The position numbers and the translations under genes are program-made. Shown piece after piece: positions 22,918-35,250 of a DNA stretch of 64,000 nt. Where the stretch lies: assembly GCA_036346225.1 (NCBI GenBank), contig JARFIW010000588.1, positions 3,167,501 to 3,231,500 of the forward strand. Direction: 5' to 3'. Every line of letters starts with the position of its first letter. Position 1 is the stretch's first letter. This stretch comes from Platerodrilus igneus (lineage: Eukaryota; Arthropoda; Insecta; Coleoptera; Lycidae). The notes beneath the pieces were generated by a model that was given only the letters and a program-made list of their open reading frames with translations, had not been told where the DNA came from and did not search any database.

Positions 22918-23298
22918 TTATTTAAATCTAACTCTCTTCTTGACCCTCCAAGTCTTTCTTCTCACCATCCTAATACTCTTCATCCCTATTTCTCCCCCTT
23001 CTATATCTATACTTAACATCCCTGTTGTCTCACATAAAATAAACTTATCATCCCTATTATCCTGACTCTTAAATATTGCTTCTTCTTCAGTCTCTACACA
23101 TGTCTGTTTCTCATTTACTATCTTTTTCTTTTCTGCCGACAAACCAAACGATACTACTTTAAAATTCTCGATTTTTCCCTCTATGGAAAATCCTATGTAC
23201 CTTCTAGAATTCTTATGTAATGGAATCCGCCAGAATGAATTCCTTAACTCTACTTTATTAAAAACAAACTTGCCATCTTTACTTAATTTCGCCTTCAC
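22918..23298 (-). pseudogene. R-B truncated RT segment with fused tail
   Basis: The first about 60 residues are RT: FVFNKVELRNSFWRIPL, then RRYIGFS and the VVSFGLS block, where gypsy elements usually have PFGL. After SFGLSAE the similarity to RT stops. A Glu/Lys-rich tail follows, ending in WRVKKRVRFK. The same switch point occurs in the copies ending at 26668 and 29103. The catalytic YxDD motif is absent, so no RT activity is possible. Confidence 0.75.
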
Positions 23299-23318
23299 CT
23301 GCTCCTGATATGCTGCTT

Positions 23319-23840
23319 CTACCCCACTAATTCTGCATGTTTTTGTAATAAAGCTTGAACCTCTACTCTCCTATCCTCTGGACATCTTATTGTGTTGATC
23401 TGTTTACCTTCATCATCCTCTATCTCTACTACATTAATACTAAACCCCGTGTCATCCTCTGTGACTTCATAACTGCCCTTCCATGGCATTACCCTATCCT
23501 TAATCCTTATTACCTTCCTTTCCATATCTATCAAAACCCCTAACTTCATCATACAGTCAACACCTAAAATGCTCTGAAACTTCAGTCCAGGTACAATTAC
23601 AAACTCCTGTTCACAGCTTAAACCTCCTATATCTATCCTAAGCACCACAACACTATTTACTACAGCAAACTTCTTTTTATTTGGAGCTACTAAATGGCTA
23701 CGCTTTATAGGCATAATTCTATCACAAACCTTATCCCTAATTTTGCTGACGAATTCCTCCGATATTAAACTCGCCTCTGCCCCTGTATCAAGTAATACTT
23801 CTACATTATTCTCAAAAATTTCTAAATTAATAATTGGCAA
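23319..23840 (-). pseudogene. R-B retropepsin-like protease
   Basis: A minus-strand 173-codon reading with the aspartic protease signature LLDTGAEASLIS near residues 16-27 and a second ILGVD-type loop (about residues 90-94) typical of retropepsins. It ends just before the RT reading, separated by a frameshift. In a live element it would cut the Gag-Pol precursor. Confidence 0.78.
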
Positions 23841-24439
23841 ACATAATTTTCCTCAGTTTCTGGCTCTACTTCCTCCTCAATTTTGAAAAATTCACGTGGA
23901 TGTTCATATACATTTACACTGAAATCTAGTGGTCTGTCGCGTTCTAAAATCCTGTCCTGGTCTGTTTTCCCTACTCGGTCCTAGTCTAGCCGTCACCTCA
24001 GCGTATGTCCTAGGCGTTTCCACTCGTTCCGTGTCTGTATTAGCAGTCCCGCTCATGTCTGGTGAACTATTCATTCTGATAGGTCCCGGTCTCGGTGCAG
24101 GTCCCTTCCTAAACTATTACTCCTAACGTATGGTCGTCTCTGTTCCCAATTCTGTCGCTGGTATCCGTAATTATTCCCCTTCTAGCATAGTTGTCCCGTC
24201 TATTGTCAAACCTAACTGTGTTGATCTGTCTTTCCCTATTTTCCCGAGGTCGTCCACTACTTACGTCGTCGTACCTCTGCAGGTATTCAAAAACATTTCT
24301 CTGTCCACTATGTTCTGTAGTGCTACGTGCTGTCTTATGTCTACCTCAAGTGTCGTGATAAATACTTAATAATTTGTCGGTCCGTCAGTGGTGGGTTCAG
24401 TTGCTTTGCTATGCTATACTTGCGTATAGCATATTGCTC

Positions 24440-25322
24440 CTACTTCCTGAAAATTCTCCTTAAATTTCCTGTGATTAAGTCGTCTCGTACCTGGTCTTGT
24501 CTGTGGTCACTCCAGTAGTGCTTTAAAAATTTGTTTTCAAAGTCCTGATACGTGTCTATGTCCTGTCCTACTAAATTGTACCATGCTTCCGCGTTGTCCT
24601 TTAATAAAGCCTTTATCGTATTCAGTTTAGTCTGTTCGTCAAATAAATTTCCCACTAGATTTCTTACACTATTAATAAAAATTTGTGGATTTACCCTGTT
24701 ATCGCCATAAAACTTCATGTGTTGGTCCAATGATACTCCACCTGTAGAAAATCTGGGACCATCCCCCGTTAAATTTGACATGTTGTATTTAACACTACTA
24801 ACTTCGCGTTCTACCCTGCCTAACTGATCCCTACATGAGTCCGTCACTTCAGTCATTTTACATTAATCTCTTCTTCACAAAAATGCGTACTTCGGACCTT
24901 AAATGTCCCATTTCCTGTCGAAGACCTGTAATATCACGCTCATTTTTCAACCCTATTTTCTACTTCCCCAGTTTCACGGTAAGACTATCTTTAAATTCTG
25001 TAAATTCTTTAGTATTTTGTTCAATTTTCCCGCTTATCTGCTCTAATTTTCGGTTGGACTCCTCCCTAGCTCTATTAGATTCATCGCTTAGCAGTTCTAA
25101 TTTTCTGTTGGACTCCTCTCTCGCTCTACTCGATTCTTCTCTAGCTAATCGCATTTCCTCTAACATTCTCATCATTAACTCATTTCCTTGATCCCCTGAT
25201 TCCGTCCTCGACTGATCTCTACTGCCTCCAGCTTCTTCCATTTTAGAATTTTTCTCACACAATGCACTATCGTCACTTCCAATTTCCACTCCTTGACTCC
25301 TTAACCACTCCTTTCTCTGCAT
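24440..25322 (-). pseudogene. gag: R-B Gag, two readings
   Basis: Readings at 24960-25322 and 24440-24856. The N-terminal part has a charged coiled coil with repeated EESNRKLE-type units. The C-terminal part has a Gag core with HMKFYGDNRVNPQIFI, NAEAWYNLVG and FLKHYWSDHRQDQV. No CCHC zinc knuckle is seen. Instead an Arg/Gly/Tyr-rich stretch lies downstream (about 24070-24230 on the + axis). Frameshifts near 24900 and 24450 break it. Confidence 0.75.
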
Positions 25323-25471
25323 ACGTTCTAATCACTCTCACACACCCTAAAATACTCTTAAATTTATACTCACAAACAGAAACTCTCTCTCTCAGATCGC
25401 CAGTTTCCTGGAATAAAATAACAAAAATTTTATTTGGAACTCGAACCCTCACGTTGTGGTCGCCAAAATAC

Positions 25472-25550
25472 TGCTGTGATATACTCTTGTGAATGCGGGA
25501 ACTGGGTCCTTTCAACAAAAAAAATTCTAGTCCCACAGATTGGGCGTCAT
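25472..25550 (-). mobile_element. R-B 5' LTR remnant
   Basis: Only the last about 80 bp of the R LTR remain, starting TGCTGTGATATACTC on the + strand. It stops at GGGCGTCAT, where + strand gag sequence begins abruptly. This is a break and inversion joint with only a base or two of shared sequence. Confidence 0.8.
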
Positions 25551-26812
25551 ATTTGACGAACAGACTAAACTAAATACGATAAAGGCTTTATTAAAGGACA
25601 ACGCGGAAGCATGGTACATGGACATAGACACGTACCAGGACTTTGAAAACAAATTTTTAAAGCACTACTGGAGTGACCACAGACAAGACCAGGTACGAGA
25701 CGACTTAATCACAGGGAAATTTAAGGGAGAATTTTCAGGAAGTAGGGAGCAATATGCTATACGCAAGTATAGCATAGCAAAGCAACTGAACCCACCACTG
25801 ACGGACCGACAAATTATTAAGTATTTATCACGACACTTCGAGGCAGAAAATAAGACAGGTTAAGTATAGATATTTCATATAAGATTAGTGGAGAGTTAGG
25901 AATAAAGTTAGAAATAGTGTTGTGGTGCTTAGGATAGATATAGGAGGTTTAAGCTGTGAACAGGAGTTTGTAATTGTACCTGGACTGAAGTTTCAGAGCA
26001 TTTTAGGTGTTGACTGTATGATGAAGTTAGGGGTGTTGATAGATATGGAACGGAAGGTAATAAGGATTAAGGATAGGGTAATGCCATGGAAGGGCAGTTA
26101 TGAAGTCACAGAGGATGACACGGGGTTTAGTATTAATGTAGTAGAGGTAGAGGATGATGAAGGTAAACAGATCAACACAATAAGATGTCCAGAGGATAGG
26201 AGAGTAGAGGTTCAAGCTTTAGTACAAAAACATGCAGAATTAGTGGTGGTAGAAGTAACAGCAGCATATCGGGAGCAGGTGAAGGCAGAATTATTTTTGA
26301 CGAAGTTAAGTGGCAAGTTTGTTTTTAATAAAGTAGAGTTAAGGAATTCATTCTGGCGGATTCCATTACACAAGAATTCTAGAAGGTACGTAGGATTTTC
26401 CGTAGAGAGAAAAATCGAGAATTGTAAAGTAGTGTCGTTTGGTTTGTCGGCAGAAAGGGACACAATAATAAATGAGAAACAGGCAAGTGTAGGGACTGAA
26501 GAAGAAGTAATATTTAAGAGTAAGGATAATAGGGATGATAAGTTTATTGTAGGTGAGATAACAGGGATGTTAAGTATAGATATAGAAGAGGGAGAGATAG
26601 GGATGAAGAGTATTAGAATAGTGAGAAGAAAGACTTGGAGGGTCAAGAAGAGAGTTAGATTTAAATAGAATAGAGAGTAGATAGTGGTATAATAGAGTAA
26701 AATTTAAATAGGATAGGGATAGAATAGGTGTATATAAAAGAGTAGAAGTAAGTGTTGATAGAAAATAGAGCTAGATATAGGATAAATATGGGAGATAATT
26801 AGAAATGAGTTA
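25551..26812 (+). mobile_element. Family R scrambled segment 1
   Basis: It starts inside gag (25551-25863). About 55 bp of what is elsewhere the 3' untranslated region follow (compare 29236-29290), then the sequence jumps back into protease (25920). It continues through the truncated RT to 26668 and about 140 bp of 3' region, then jumps into gag at about 26806. There is no LTR at any joint. The pattern suggests template switching or repeated rearrangement rather than decay alone. Confidence 0.75.
25922..26668 (+). pseudogene. R protease C-terminal part fused to truncated RT (second copy)
   Basis: A 248-codon open reading. It lacks the protease DTG signature, because the scrambled joint lies just upstream. 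It holds the second protease loop, then the RT piece (FVFNKVELRNSFWRIPL to SFGLSAE) and the same Glu/Lys-rich tail ending WRVKKRVRFK. It is open throughout, despite differences from the other copies. Confidence 0.75.
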
Positions 26813-27565
26813 ATGATGAGAATGTTAGAGGAAATGCGATTAACTAGGGAGGAATCCAATAGAAAATTAGAACAGCTAAGCGATGAATCGAATAGAGCGA
26901 GAGAGGACTCAAATCGAAAATTTGACCGAATGAATGAGACATTAACAGGAGTTAGGGAAACCCTAAGTGAGAAAATAGACAAGACGAATAAAGAAGTTTC
27001 AGAATTTAAAAATAGTCTTACCGTAAAGATGGGGGAAGTTGAAAATAGGGTTGAAAAAAATGAGCGTGATATTACAGGTCTTCGACAGGAAATGGGACAT
27101 TTAAGGTCCGAAGTACGCATTTTTTGTGAAGAAGAAATTAATGTAAAAATGACTGAAGTAACGGACTCATGTAGGGATCAGTTAGGCAGGGTAGAACGCG
27201 AAGTTAGTGGTATCAAATACAACATGTCAAATTTAACGGGGGATGGTCCCAGATTTTCTACAGGTGGAGTATCATCGGACCAACACATGAAGTTTTATGG
27301 CGATAACAGGGTCAATCCACAAATTTTTATTAATAGCGTAAGAAATCTAGTGGGAAATTTATTTGACGAACAGACTAAACTGAATACGATAAAGGCTTTA
27401 TTAAAGGACAACGCGGAAGCATGGTACAATTTAGTAGGACAGGACATAGACACGTATCAGGACTTTGAAAACAAATTTTTAAAGCACTACTGGAGTGACC
27501 ACAGACAAGACCAGGTACGAGACGACTTAATCACAGGAAATTTAAGGAGAATTTTCAGGAAGTAG
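26813..27565 (+). pseudogene. gag: R Gag (third copy), best preserved
   Basis: A 250-codon reading whose true N-terminus is cut by the joint at about 26806. Residues 1-110 are strongly coiled-coil, with repeats of ESNRKLEQLSDESNRARE form. The Gag core runs over about residues 150-245. A one-base deletion at about 27540, just after DLITGN, shifts the frame. The stretch to about 27790 continues the core in another frame. An Arg/Tyr/Gly-rich basic region (27790-27900) stands in for zinc knuckles. Confidence 0.75.
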
Positions 27566-28167
27566 GAGCAATATGCTATACGCAAGTATAGCATAGCAAA
27601 GCAACTGAACCCACCACTGACGGACCGACAAATTATTAAGTATTTATCACGACACTTCGAGGTAGACATAAGACAACACGTAGCACTACAGAACATAGTG
27701 GACAGAGAAATGTTTCTAGAATACCTGCAGAGATACGACGACGTAAGTAGTGGACGACCTCGGATAATAGGAAAGACAGATCAATACAGTTAGGTTTGAC
27801 AATAGACGGAACAACTATGCTAGAAGAGGGAATAATTACGGATACCAGCGACAGAATTGGGAACAGAGACGACCATACGTTAGGAGTAATAGTTTAGGAA
27901 GAGGACCTGCACCGAGACCGGGACCTACCAGAATGAATAGTTCACCAGACATGAGCGGGACTGCTAATACAGACACGGAACGAGTGGAAACGCCTAGGAC
28001 ATACGCTGAGGTGACGGCTAGACCAGGACCGAGTAGGGAAAACAGACCTGGACAGGATTTTTAGAACGCGACAGACCACTAGATTTCAGTGTAAATGTAT
28101 ATGAACATCCACGTGAATTTTTCAAAATTGAGGAGGAAGTAGAGCCAGAAACTGTAGAAAATTATGT

Positions 28168-29103
28168 TTGCCAATTATTAATTTAGAAATTTTTGAGAAT
28201 AATGTAGAAGTATTACTTGATACAGGGGCAGAGGCGAGTTTAATATCGGAGGAATTCGTCAGCAAAATTAGGGATAAGGTTTGTGATAGAATTATGCCTA
28301 TAAAGCGTAGCCATTTAGTAGCTCCAAATAAAAAGAAGTTTGCTGTAGTAAATAGTGTTGTGGTGCTTAGGATAGATATAAGAGGTTTAAGCTGTGAACA
28401 GGAGTTTGTAATTGTACCTGGACTGAAGTTTCAGAGCATTTTAGGTGTTGACTGTATGATGAAGTTAGGGGTGTTGATAGATATGGAACGGAAGGTAATA
28501 AGGATTAAGGATAGGGTAGTGCCATGGAAGGGCAGTTATGAAGTCACAGAGAATGACACGGGGTTTAGTATTAATGTAGTAGAGGTAGAGGATGATGAAG
28601 GTAAACAGATCAACACAATAAGATGTCCAGAGGAAAAGATAGTAGAGGTTCAAGCTTTAGTACAAAAACATGCAGAATTAGTGGGGGTAGGAGCAACAGC
28701 AGCATATCGGGAGCAGGTGAAGGCAGAATTATTTTTGACGAGGTTAAGTGGCAAGTTTGTTTTTAATAAAGTAGATTTAAGGAATTCATTCTGGCGGATT
28801 CCATTACACAAGCAGTCTAGAAGGTACATAGGATTTTCCGTAGAGGGAAAAATCGATAATTGTAAAGTAGTATCGTTTGGTTTGTCGGCAGAAAAGGAAA
28901 TGATAATGAATAAGAAACAGACAAGTGTAGGGACTGAAGAAGAAGTAATATTTAAGAGTGAGGATAATAGGGATAAGTTTATTGTATGTGAGATAATAGG
29001 GATGTTAAGTATAGATATAGAAGGGGGAGAAATAGGGATGAAGAGTATTAGGATGGTGAGAAGAAAGACGTGGAGGGTCAAGAAGAGAGTTAGATTTAAA
29101 TAA
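28168..29103 (+). CDS. R protease plus truncated RT, uninterrupted
   Basis: A 311-codon open reading. Protease signature LLDTGAEASLIS is at about residues 16-27 and ILGVD at about 90-94. The RT piece (FVFNKVDLRNSFWRIPL to SFGLSAE) covers about residues 195-240, and the fused tail ends WRVKKRVRFK. The reading begins with an ATG inside the older Gag-Pol frame, so it was probably translated as part of a fusion. It is open end to end, which suggests this shortened arrangement was the form that spread. It cannot encode an active RT. Confidence 0.65.
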   Translation: MPIINLEIFENNVEVLLDTGAEASLISEEFVSKIRDKVCDRIMPIKRSHLVAPNKKKFAVVNSVVVLRIDIRGLSCEQEFVIVPGLKFQSILGVDCMMKLGVLIDMERKVIRIKDRVVPWKGSYEVTENDTGFSINVVEVEDDEGKQINTIRCPEEKIVEVQALVQKHAELVGVGATAAYREQVKAELFLTRLSGKFVFNKVDLRNSFWRIPLHKQSRRYIGFSVEGKIDNCKVVSFGLSAEKEMIMNKKQTSVGTEEEVIFKSEDNRDKFIVCEIIGMLSIDIEGGEIGMKSIRMVRRKTWRVKKRVRFK

Positions 29104-29630
29104 CTTGATGAACAAAGAATAGAGATAGGTGAATTTTAGTATAGATATAGAAAACAAAGCTAAGTATAGGATAAATATGGGAAATAGTTAGAAATAGGTG
29201 TTTAGGATGAGAATAAAGATTAAATGTAGGAAGAAAATAAGATAGGTTAAGTATAGATATTTCATATAAGATTAGTGGAGAGTTAGGAATAGAGTAAGAG
29301 TAGAATAGGCATATAGGATTAGGTAGGGGGAAGTAAAGTATAGTGAAGATTAGTTAAAAGTTAGGAATAGGATAGGTATATAGGATGTATATAGGATTAG
29401 AGGGATAAGTAGGATGAAGTTAGGGATAATTTCAGATTATAGAATTAGGTGAGAGTTAGGAATAGGATAGGGATATAGGATAGGTGTAAATATTTTTTGG
29501 ATTGGAGACAAAGTAGGTGTTAGATAGATAAGGGTAGAGAGTGATAGGCAATTTTTTGTAAATTTTTTGTCTAAATGCTTTATATTTGCATTCAAATAAG
29601 TGGGATTATTTGTATTCAAATAGGGGAAAA
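29104..29630 (+). other. R 3' untranslated region and PPT
   Basis: Purine-rich, with recurring TAGGATAGG, GAGAGTTAGGAATAG and TATAGGATTAG phrases. The same region lies inverted at 22392-22917. It ends in AAATAGGGGAAAA just before the LTR start at 29631, the expected place for the plus-strand primer. Confidence 0.7.
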
Positions 29631-31808
29631 TACTCATATTTAGACCAGGGTAGAAAATTAAATAATCACATCAAATAATTTTAATCACCGTGTATAATGA
29701 ATATTATTAGATAATACGCGTTATTAAAACCGTGAAGCATAAAAATTTATTAGTTTCATTAAACATAAGAGATTTAAATCATGTACAAGACGCTTTATAT
29801 CAAAAGAAGCAGTATTAAAAGCTCTGCGTGTAATGTAATTATTCCTAAACAAATGGAAATTACGTGCAAAATTTATCTTAATTAACTCTATTTCAAGTAA
29901 CCGGTATTGAACAAAACGTACAGATAATATCTATAGAAACTTGTAAAACCCAATAAAATGCAAATCCTAGAAGTGTTAGTTAGAAGTAGGATGTTTGAAC
30001 ACACCTGCGTATTTTAAACGGCAATTTCAGTTTAATTTGTTTAGATAAACATGTCGATTCTAAGGATATTGGAAACGGTCAGATGCTTTAGCACGAAATA
30101 CAAAACAGGGTTTATTTAAAAGCTCTGAGAATTAATATTATTTTGAACACCTGCGTAGTTTAAATATCACGTACGGCGAAAATTGTGTAGATAACAAATG
30201 GTTTCAGAGAATCTTGTAGAAACCGTCGCATAATAGTTACGAGAAATGCTAAAGGTGGGTTATTTCACACTCCACATGGACTAAAATATAATCGATAATA
30301 AAGAATATCAATTTGCACCAATACGAACAGGTTAGAAAAGAAAGAGAAAATGCGTCAAGCAAAGACACATATAGTAAAAGGCGTGATTTAAGCAACGTCA
30401 CGAGGGTCACAATTGGTTGAAAATAGGATGCAAATATCAGAGGTAGAAACAACAATTTCTGTACAAAATTAATTAGTTTTTCTCGGACATGTTTGCGTGC
30501 CGTGTGAATTTCTGAGTTTTAAATGGGGCGAGTGAAAATTCGTAAAACCGACGCGCGAGCGACGGACTGGGAACATGGCATGAGAAATTCTTTAGAATTA
30601 CCCGTTTTGGGGAACAGACCGACAGACAGGCTTTTGCTATATATACCGAGGTGAATATAAACAAGCTCTCTTAGACTTTTGACTATTCGATGCGTTAAAA
30701 GCTCTTACATCCGCGACTTGATTCAAGATGTTAAACAGTGCATTTTAGTTTGATAAAATAATTTAAAATTTTGCTCGTATATATTAGTGATTCAAAATAG
30801 TTTGTTATTTACGTGCTAACATGAATGTACTTCAGTGCACTTAGATACAAGGTAATAAAATTTAGTATCACTGTACCAATTAGCAAAATTTACAACGACA
30901 AATGTATACACAAAAGTAGGCAGTTTTGGCGTATATTGGTGAAAGACGCATGAATTTCTTTGCTATTTTTCGGGGGTGTTAATAATTAAATGGTTCAAAT
31001 TCGTGTCTGGATCCACGAAACAAGGGTCAGATATACACAGATGAGTTCCGGAAAAGCCCAGAAACAACTTTAAATAAATGGTGAAGGAGAAAATTTTAAA
31101 AGCGTTGAGAATTAGAAGCCGTAAATATAATCCTGTTGGAATGGTGTGATTAACTAAAGGGACGATGTACATTAAAGCTTCGAGGACAGTAACCTTCAGG
31201 TAAATTATACTATTTTGCTTGACATTTTGTGTGTGTTGAATAACTTTATAATTGATTTACTTTAAATGGACATTAGTGAAATTGTACTAACCATAAAATT
31301 TTAATTTTAAGATGAAATTTGCTTGTTTAAGTAGAAAGGGTATTTAGTATTGATGTTCTGAATTATGATGAAAATATGGGTATGTCTTTGAGCTCAATTA
31401 GACGAACCTGGTTAATTAACGTAAAGGGTGGTAGATGCTCCTTTATACTCAGACTCCGGTCTGCTTATATTGTTATATTAATTAGTAGGCATCCAACAAG
31501 GACTTTAATTCTGGATGCACGTTAAAGTGATAATAAAATTAATCTTGAAATTCTTTTTAAAACTGAATTTTATGCTGAAATTTAATTTGAAAATTTAATG
31601 TATTCTGAATATTGATGTAAATAGAGTTAACGTTGATGTTTGTGGTAGGAATGTGTTGTTTAATTTTATGAATGAGGAGGTTTATAAAATTAGGTGAGCA
31701 GCTGAGGCGAAACCAGGATCACAGCAGTTTATGACGCCCAATCGGTGGGACTAGAATTTTTTTGTTGAAAGGACCCAGTTCCCGCATTCAAAGGAGTATA
31801 TCACAGCA
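29631..31808 (+). mobile_element. Family R LTR (copy C)
   Basis: Full-length R LTR following the 3' region and PPT. It ends ATATCACAGCA at 31808. It is followed by 32 bp of internal 3' end and PPT, then the next LTR. Confidence 0.85.
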
Positions 31809-31840
31809 GTGGGATTATTTGTATTCAAATAGGGGGAAAA

Positions 31841-33987
31841 TACTCATATTTAGACCAGGGTAGAAAATTAAATAATCACATCAAATAATTTTAATCACCG
31901 TGTATAATGAATATTATTAGATAATACGCGTTATTAAAACCGCGAAGCATAAAAATTTATTAGTTTCATTAAACATAAGAGATTTAAATCATGTACAAGA
32001 CGCTTTATATCAAAAGAAGCAGTATTAAAAAGCTCTGCGTGTAATGTAATTATTCCTAAACAAATGGAAATTACGTGCAAAATTTATCTTAATTAACTCT
32101 ATTTCAAGTAACCGGTATTGAACAAAACGTACAGATAATATCTACAGAAACTTGTAAAACCCAATAAAATGCAAATCCTAGAAGTGTTAGTTAGAAGTAG
32201 GATGTTTGAACACACCTGCGTATTTTAAAAGGCAATTTCAGTTTAATTTGTTTAGATAAACATGTCGATTCTAAGGATATTGGAAACGGTCAGATGCTTT
32301 AGCACGAAATACAAAACAGGGTTTATTTAAATAGCTCATTCGACGAAAATTTTGCAGATAATTAATGTTTACAAAGAATCTTGGAGAAACCGGGGCTTAA
32401 TATTCACGAGAAGGTGCGATACGGGGTTATTAAACCCAGATAGTCCACATGGACTAAAATATAATCGATAATAAAGAATATCAATTTGCACCAATACGAA
32501 CAGGTTAGAAAAGGAAAGAGAAAATGCGTCAAGCAAAGACACATATAGTAAAAGGCGTGATTTAAGCAACGTCACGAGGGTCACAATTGGTTGAAAATAG
32601 GATGCAAATATCAGAGGTAGAAACAACAATTTCTGTACAAAATTAATTAGTTTTTCTCGGACATGTTTGCGTGCCGTGTGAGAATTTCTGAGATTTAAAT
32701 GGGGCCAGTGAAAATTCGTAAAACCGACGCGCGAGCGACGGAATGGGAACATAGCATGAGAAATTCTTAAGAATTGTCTGTTTTGAGGAAAAAGCGACGT
32801 GCCGGCTATTCGCTATATATACCGGTGGTAATATGAATTTCGGCCTCTTAGACTTTTGACTATTCGATGCGTTAAAAGCTCTTACATCCGCGACTTGATT
32901 CAAGATGTTAAACAGTGCATTTTAGTTTGATAAAATAATTTAAAATTTTGCTCGTATATATTAGTGATTCAAAATAGTTTGTTATTTACGTGCTAACATG
33001 AATGTACTTCAGTGCACTTAGATACAAGGTAATAAAATTTAGTATCACTGTACCAATTAGCAAAATTTACGACGACAAATGTATACACAAAAGTAGGCAG
33101 TTTTGGCGTATATTGGTGAAAGACGCATGAATTTCTCTGCTATTTTTCGGGGTGTTAATAATTAAATGGTTCAAATACGTGTCTGGATCCACAAAACCAG
33201 GGTCAGATATACACAGATGAGTTCCGGAAAAGCCCAGAAACAACTTTAAATAAATGGTGATGGAGAAAATTTTAAAAGCGTTGAGAATTAGAAGCCGTAA
33301 ATATAATCCTGTTGGAATGGTGTGATTAACTAAAGGGACGATGTACATTGAAGCTACGAGGACAGTAACCTTCAGGTAAATTATACTATTTTGTTTGACA
33401 TTTTGTGTGTGTTGAATTACTTGATAATTGATTTACTTTAAATGGACATTAGTGAAATTGTACTAACCATAAAATTTTAATGTTAAGATGAAATTTGCTT
33501 GTTTAAGTAGAAAGGGTATTTAGTATTGATGTTCTGGATTATGATGAAATTTTAGGTATGTCTTTGAGCTCAATTAGACGAACCTGGTTAATTAACGTAA
33601 AGGGGTGGTAGATGCTCCCTTTATACTCAGACTCCGGTCTGCTTATATTGTTAAATTAATTAGTAGGCATCCAACAAGGACTTTAATTCTGGATGCACGT
33701 TAAAGTGATAATAAAATTAATCTTGAAATTCTTTTTAAAACTGAATTTTATGCTGAAATTTAATTTGAAAATTTAATGTATTCTGAATATTGATGTAAAT
33801 AGAGTTAACGTTGATGTTTGTGGTAGGAATGTGTTGTTTAATTTTATGAATGAGGAGGTTTACAAAATTAGGTGAGCAGCCGAGGCGAAAACAGGATCAC
33901 AGCAGTTCATGACGCCCAATTGGTGGGACTAGAATTTTTTTGTTGAAAGTTTCCCAGTTCCCGCATTCACAGGAGTATATCACAGCA
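31841..33987 (+). mobile_element. Family R LTR (copy D)
   Basis: Full-length R LTR, with its TATA region slightly changed (about 32780-32850). It begins right after a PPT (31829-31840). It ends at the (TA)n tract that resumes the Gypsy-1 5' LTR. Copies C and D with only a PPT between them look like an R element whose internal region was deleted between leader and PPT. Confidence 0.85.
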
Positions 33988-33988
33988 A

Positions 33989-34019
<31 letters not shown>

Positions 34020-34033
<14 letters not shown>

Positions 34034-35241
34034 GAATTTCTAATTTGGACGAGAAAGAAAAGACCTTTAAATTACGTATGCCGTAAGCCGTAATTGTCCA
34101 ATCTATTTGGGAACAACACACACCCCGTAATGACGCTTGTTGGTAGTTGGTTAAAACGTACACGACTCCTCACTATGTACAGTGGTTTGATTTACCCCAC
34201 AAGGTAAGCGTTGAACTGTTACTACTTTTAGTTAGTGATCAGACTAGTTCCGCACGTTGGCACTGAGCTATTTTGTTCCCCAAAACTATAAGTTGTTGTT
34301 GACAATCTGTGTCAGTAGAGCCAACATTAGAAAAGTGCGTTTTGTCGTATATTCACTCTATCCTCGCTGCCCCGTCGGCCACGTGGGATAGAAATAGATG
34401 TGTGCGCACTGTTTACATTTATAACTGTAAAGCTACGAGCCTTTTCAAGGTAATATAGCCGTGGTGTAATTTGTTCCGTGGACGCAAGTTCATAATATGT
34501 GTAAAGCAAACCTATTCAACTAGTCCTACGTTTAGTATCCATCTAGATACAGCAGGTTTTGCATGCACCCGGATCAAAATGCATGATACTTTGGGTTCCA
34601 GTTCATAACCTACGTCGTCAAATTGATTAGCCGCATCAGCGTGATATCCAGGTACATCCATCCCTACTTTGCTTAAAAATATAAGTTGTACATAAGAGTT
34701 TATTTTGAAAGCTCTGGCCAGTGCGAACGTCGATTTAGTAGTAAGTTATTGTTTATATTTGTTGCATTTAAGGCGTACTAGTCGGCGCCGTATGTTTGTT
34801 CAAATGTATATATATATCTGCGTCAATTAATCTAATCCTTACAGCTATGTGTAGAAATAGAGCCAGCAACCGCAGATAAGGTGCATCATTTCACTTAAGA
34901 TTGCATGTGCAAGTAGTGCAAATCAGAGCATTCTACTCCGTGAGTTTCTCTTTATTTTTCCTTTATCATTACTACCAAGTGCTAAGAAGCTTTCTCGACC
35001 AGTAACGAGATTCTTATGATTATAGCTAGCATTGTGTCATTACTCGTGGTGCCCACCCGAATTAGTTATCGTTAAAACCTATCTCTAATCTATACTGTTT
35101 ACCGCTTACTACGGATTTGGGCTGTTAGACACCCAAACTACGACTTGTGTCAGACCCACCCCTCGCCGACTAGAGCTAGTCAACTTAAGGATATTAATCC
35201 TTTTGTCCCCTGGTGTCGTAGTGTCAAACAGGCCCGTAACA
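34020..35241 (+). mobile_element. Gypsy-1 5' LTR, second part
   Basis: It matches 42448-43657 with about eight differences seen by eye. It ends GGCCCGTAACA at 35241. A TATATATATCTGCG motif near 34808 could be a TATA box. Confidence 0.88.
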
Positions 35242-35250
35242 AAATAAATT

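Larger units (their letters stand above)
22392..25471 (-). mobile_element. Family R copy B, internal region
   Basis: Reading on the minus strand from 25471: PBS (25446-25465, TGGCGACCACAACGTGAGGG), Gag, protease, a short RT piece, a purine-rich 3' region with TAGGATAGG-like phrases, and a PPT. It is about 3.1 kb, far too short for a full pol. RT is cut in its palm, and RNase H and integrase are absent. Together with its fragmentary 5' LTR this is the most continuous R internal region in the window. Confidence 0.8.

Noticed and set aside
23929..24369. Plus-strand ORFs antisense to the R Gag region
   Set aside because: The real reading is on the minus strand, matching the plus-strand Gag and basic region at 27570-28080.
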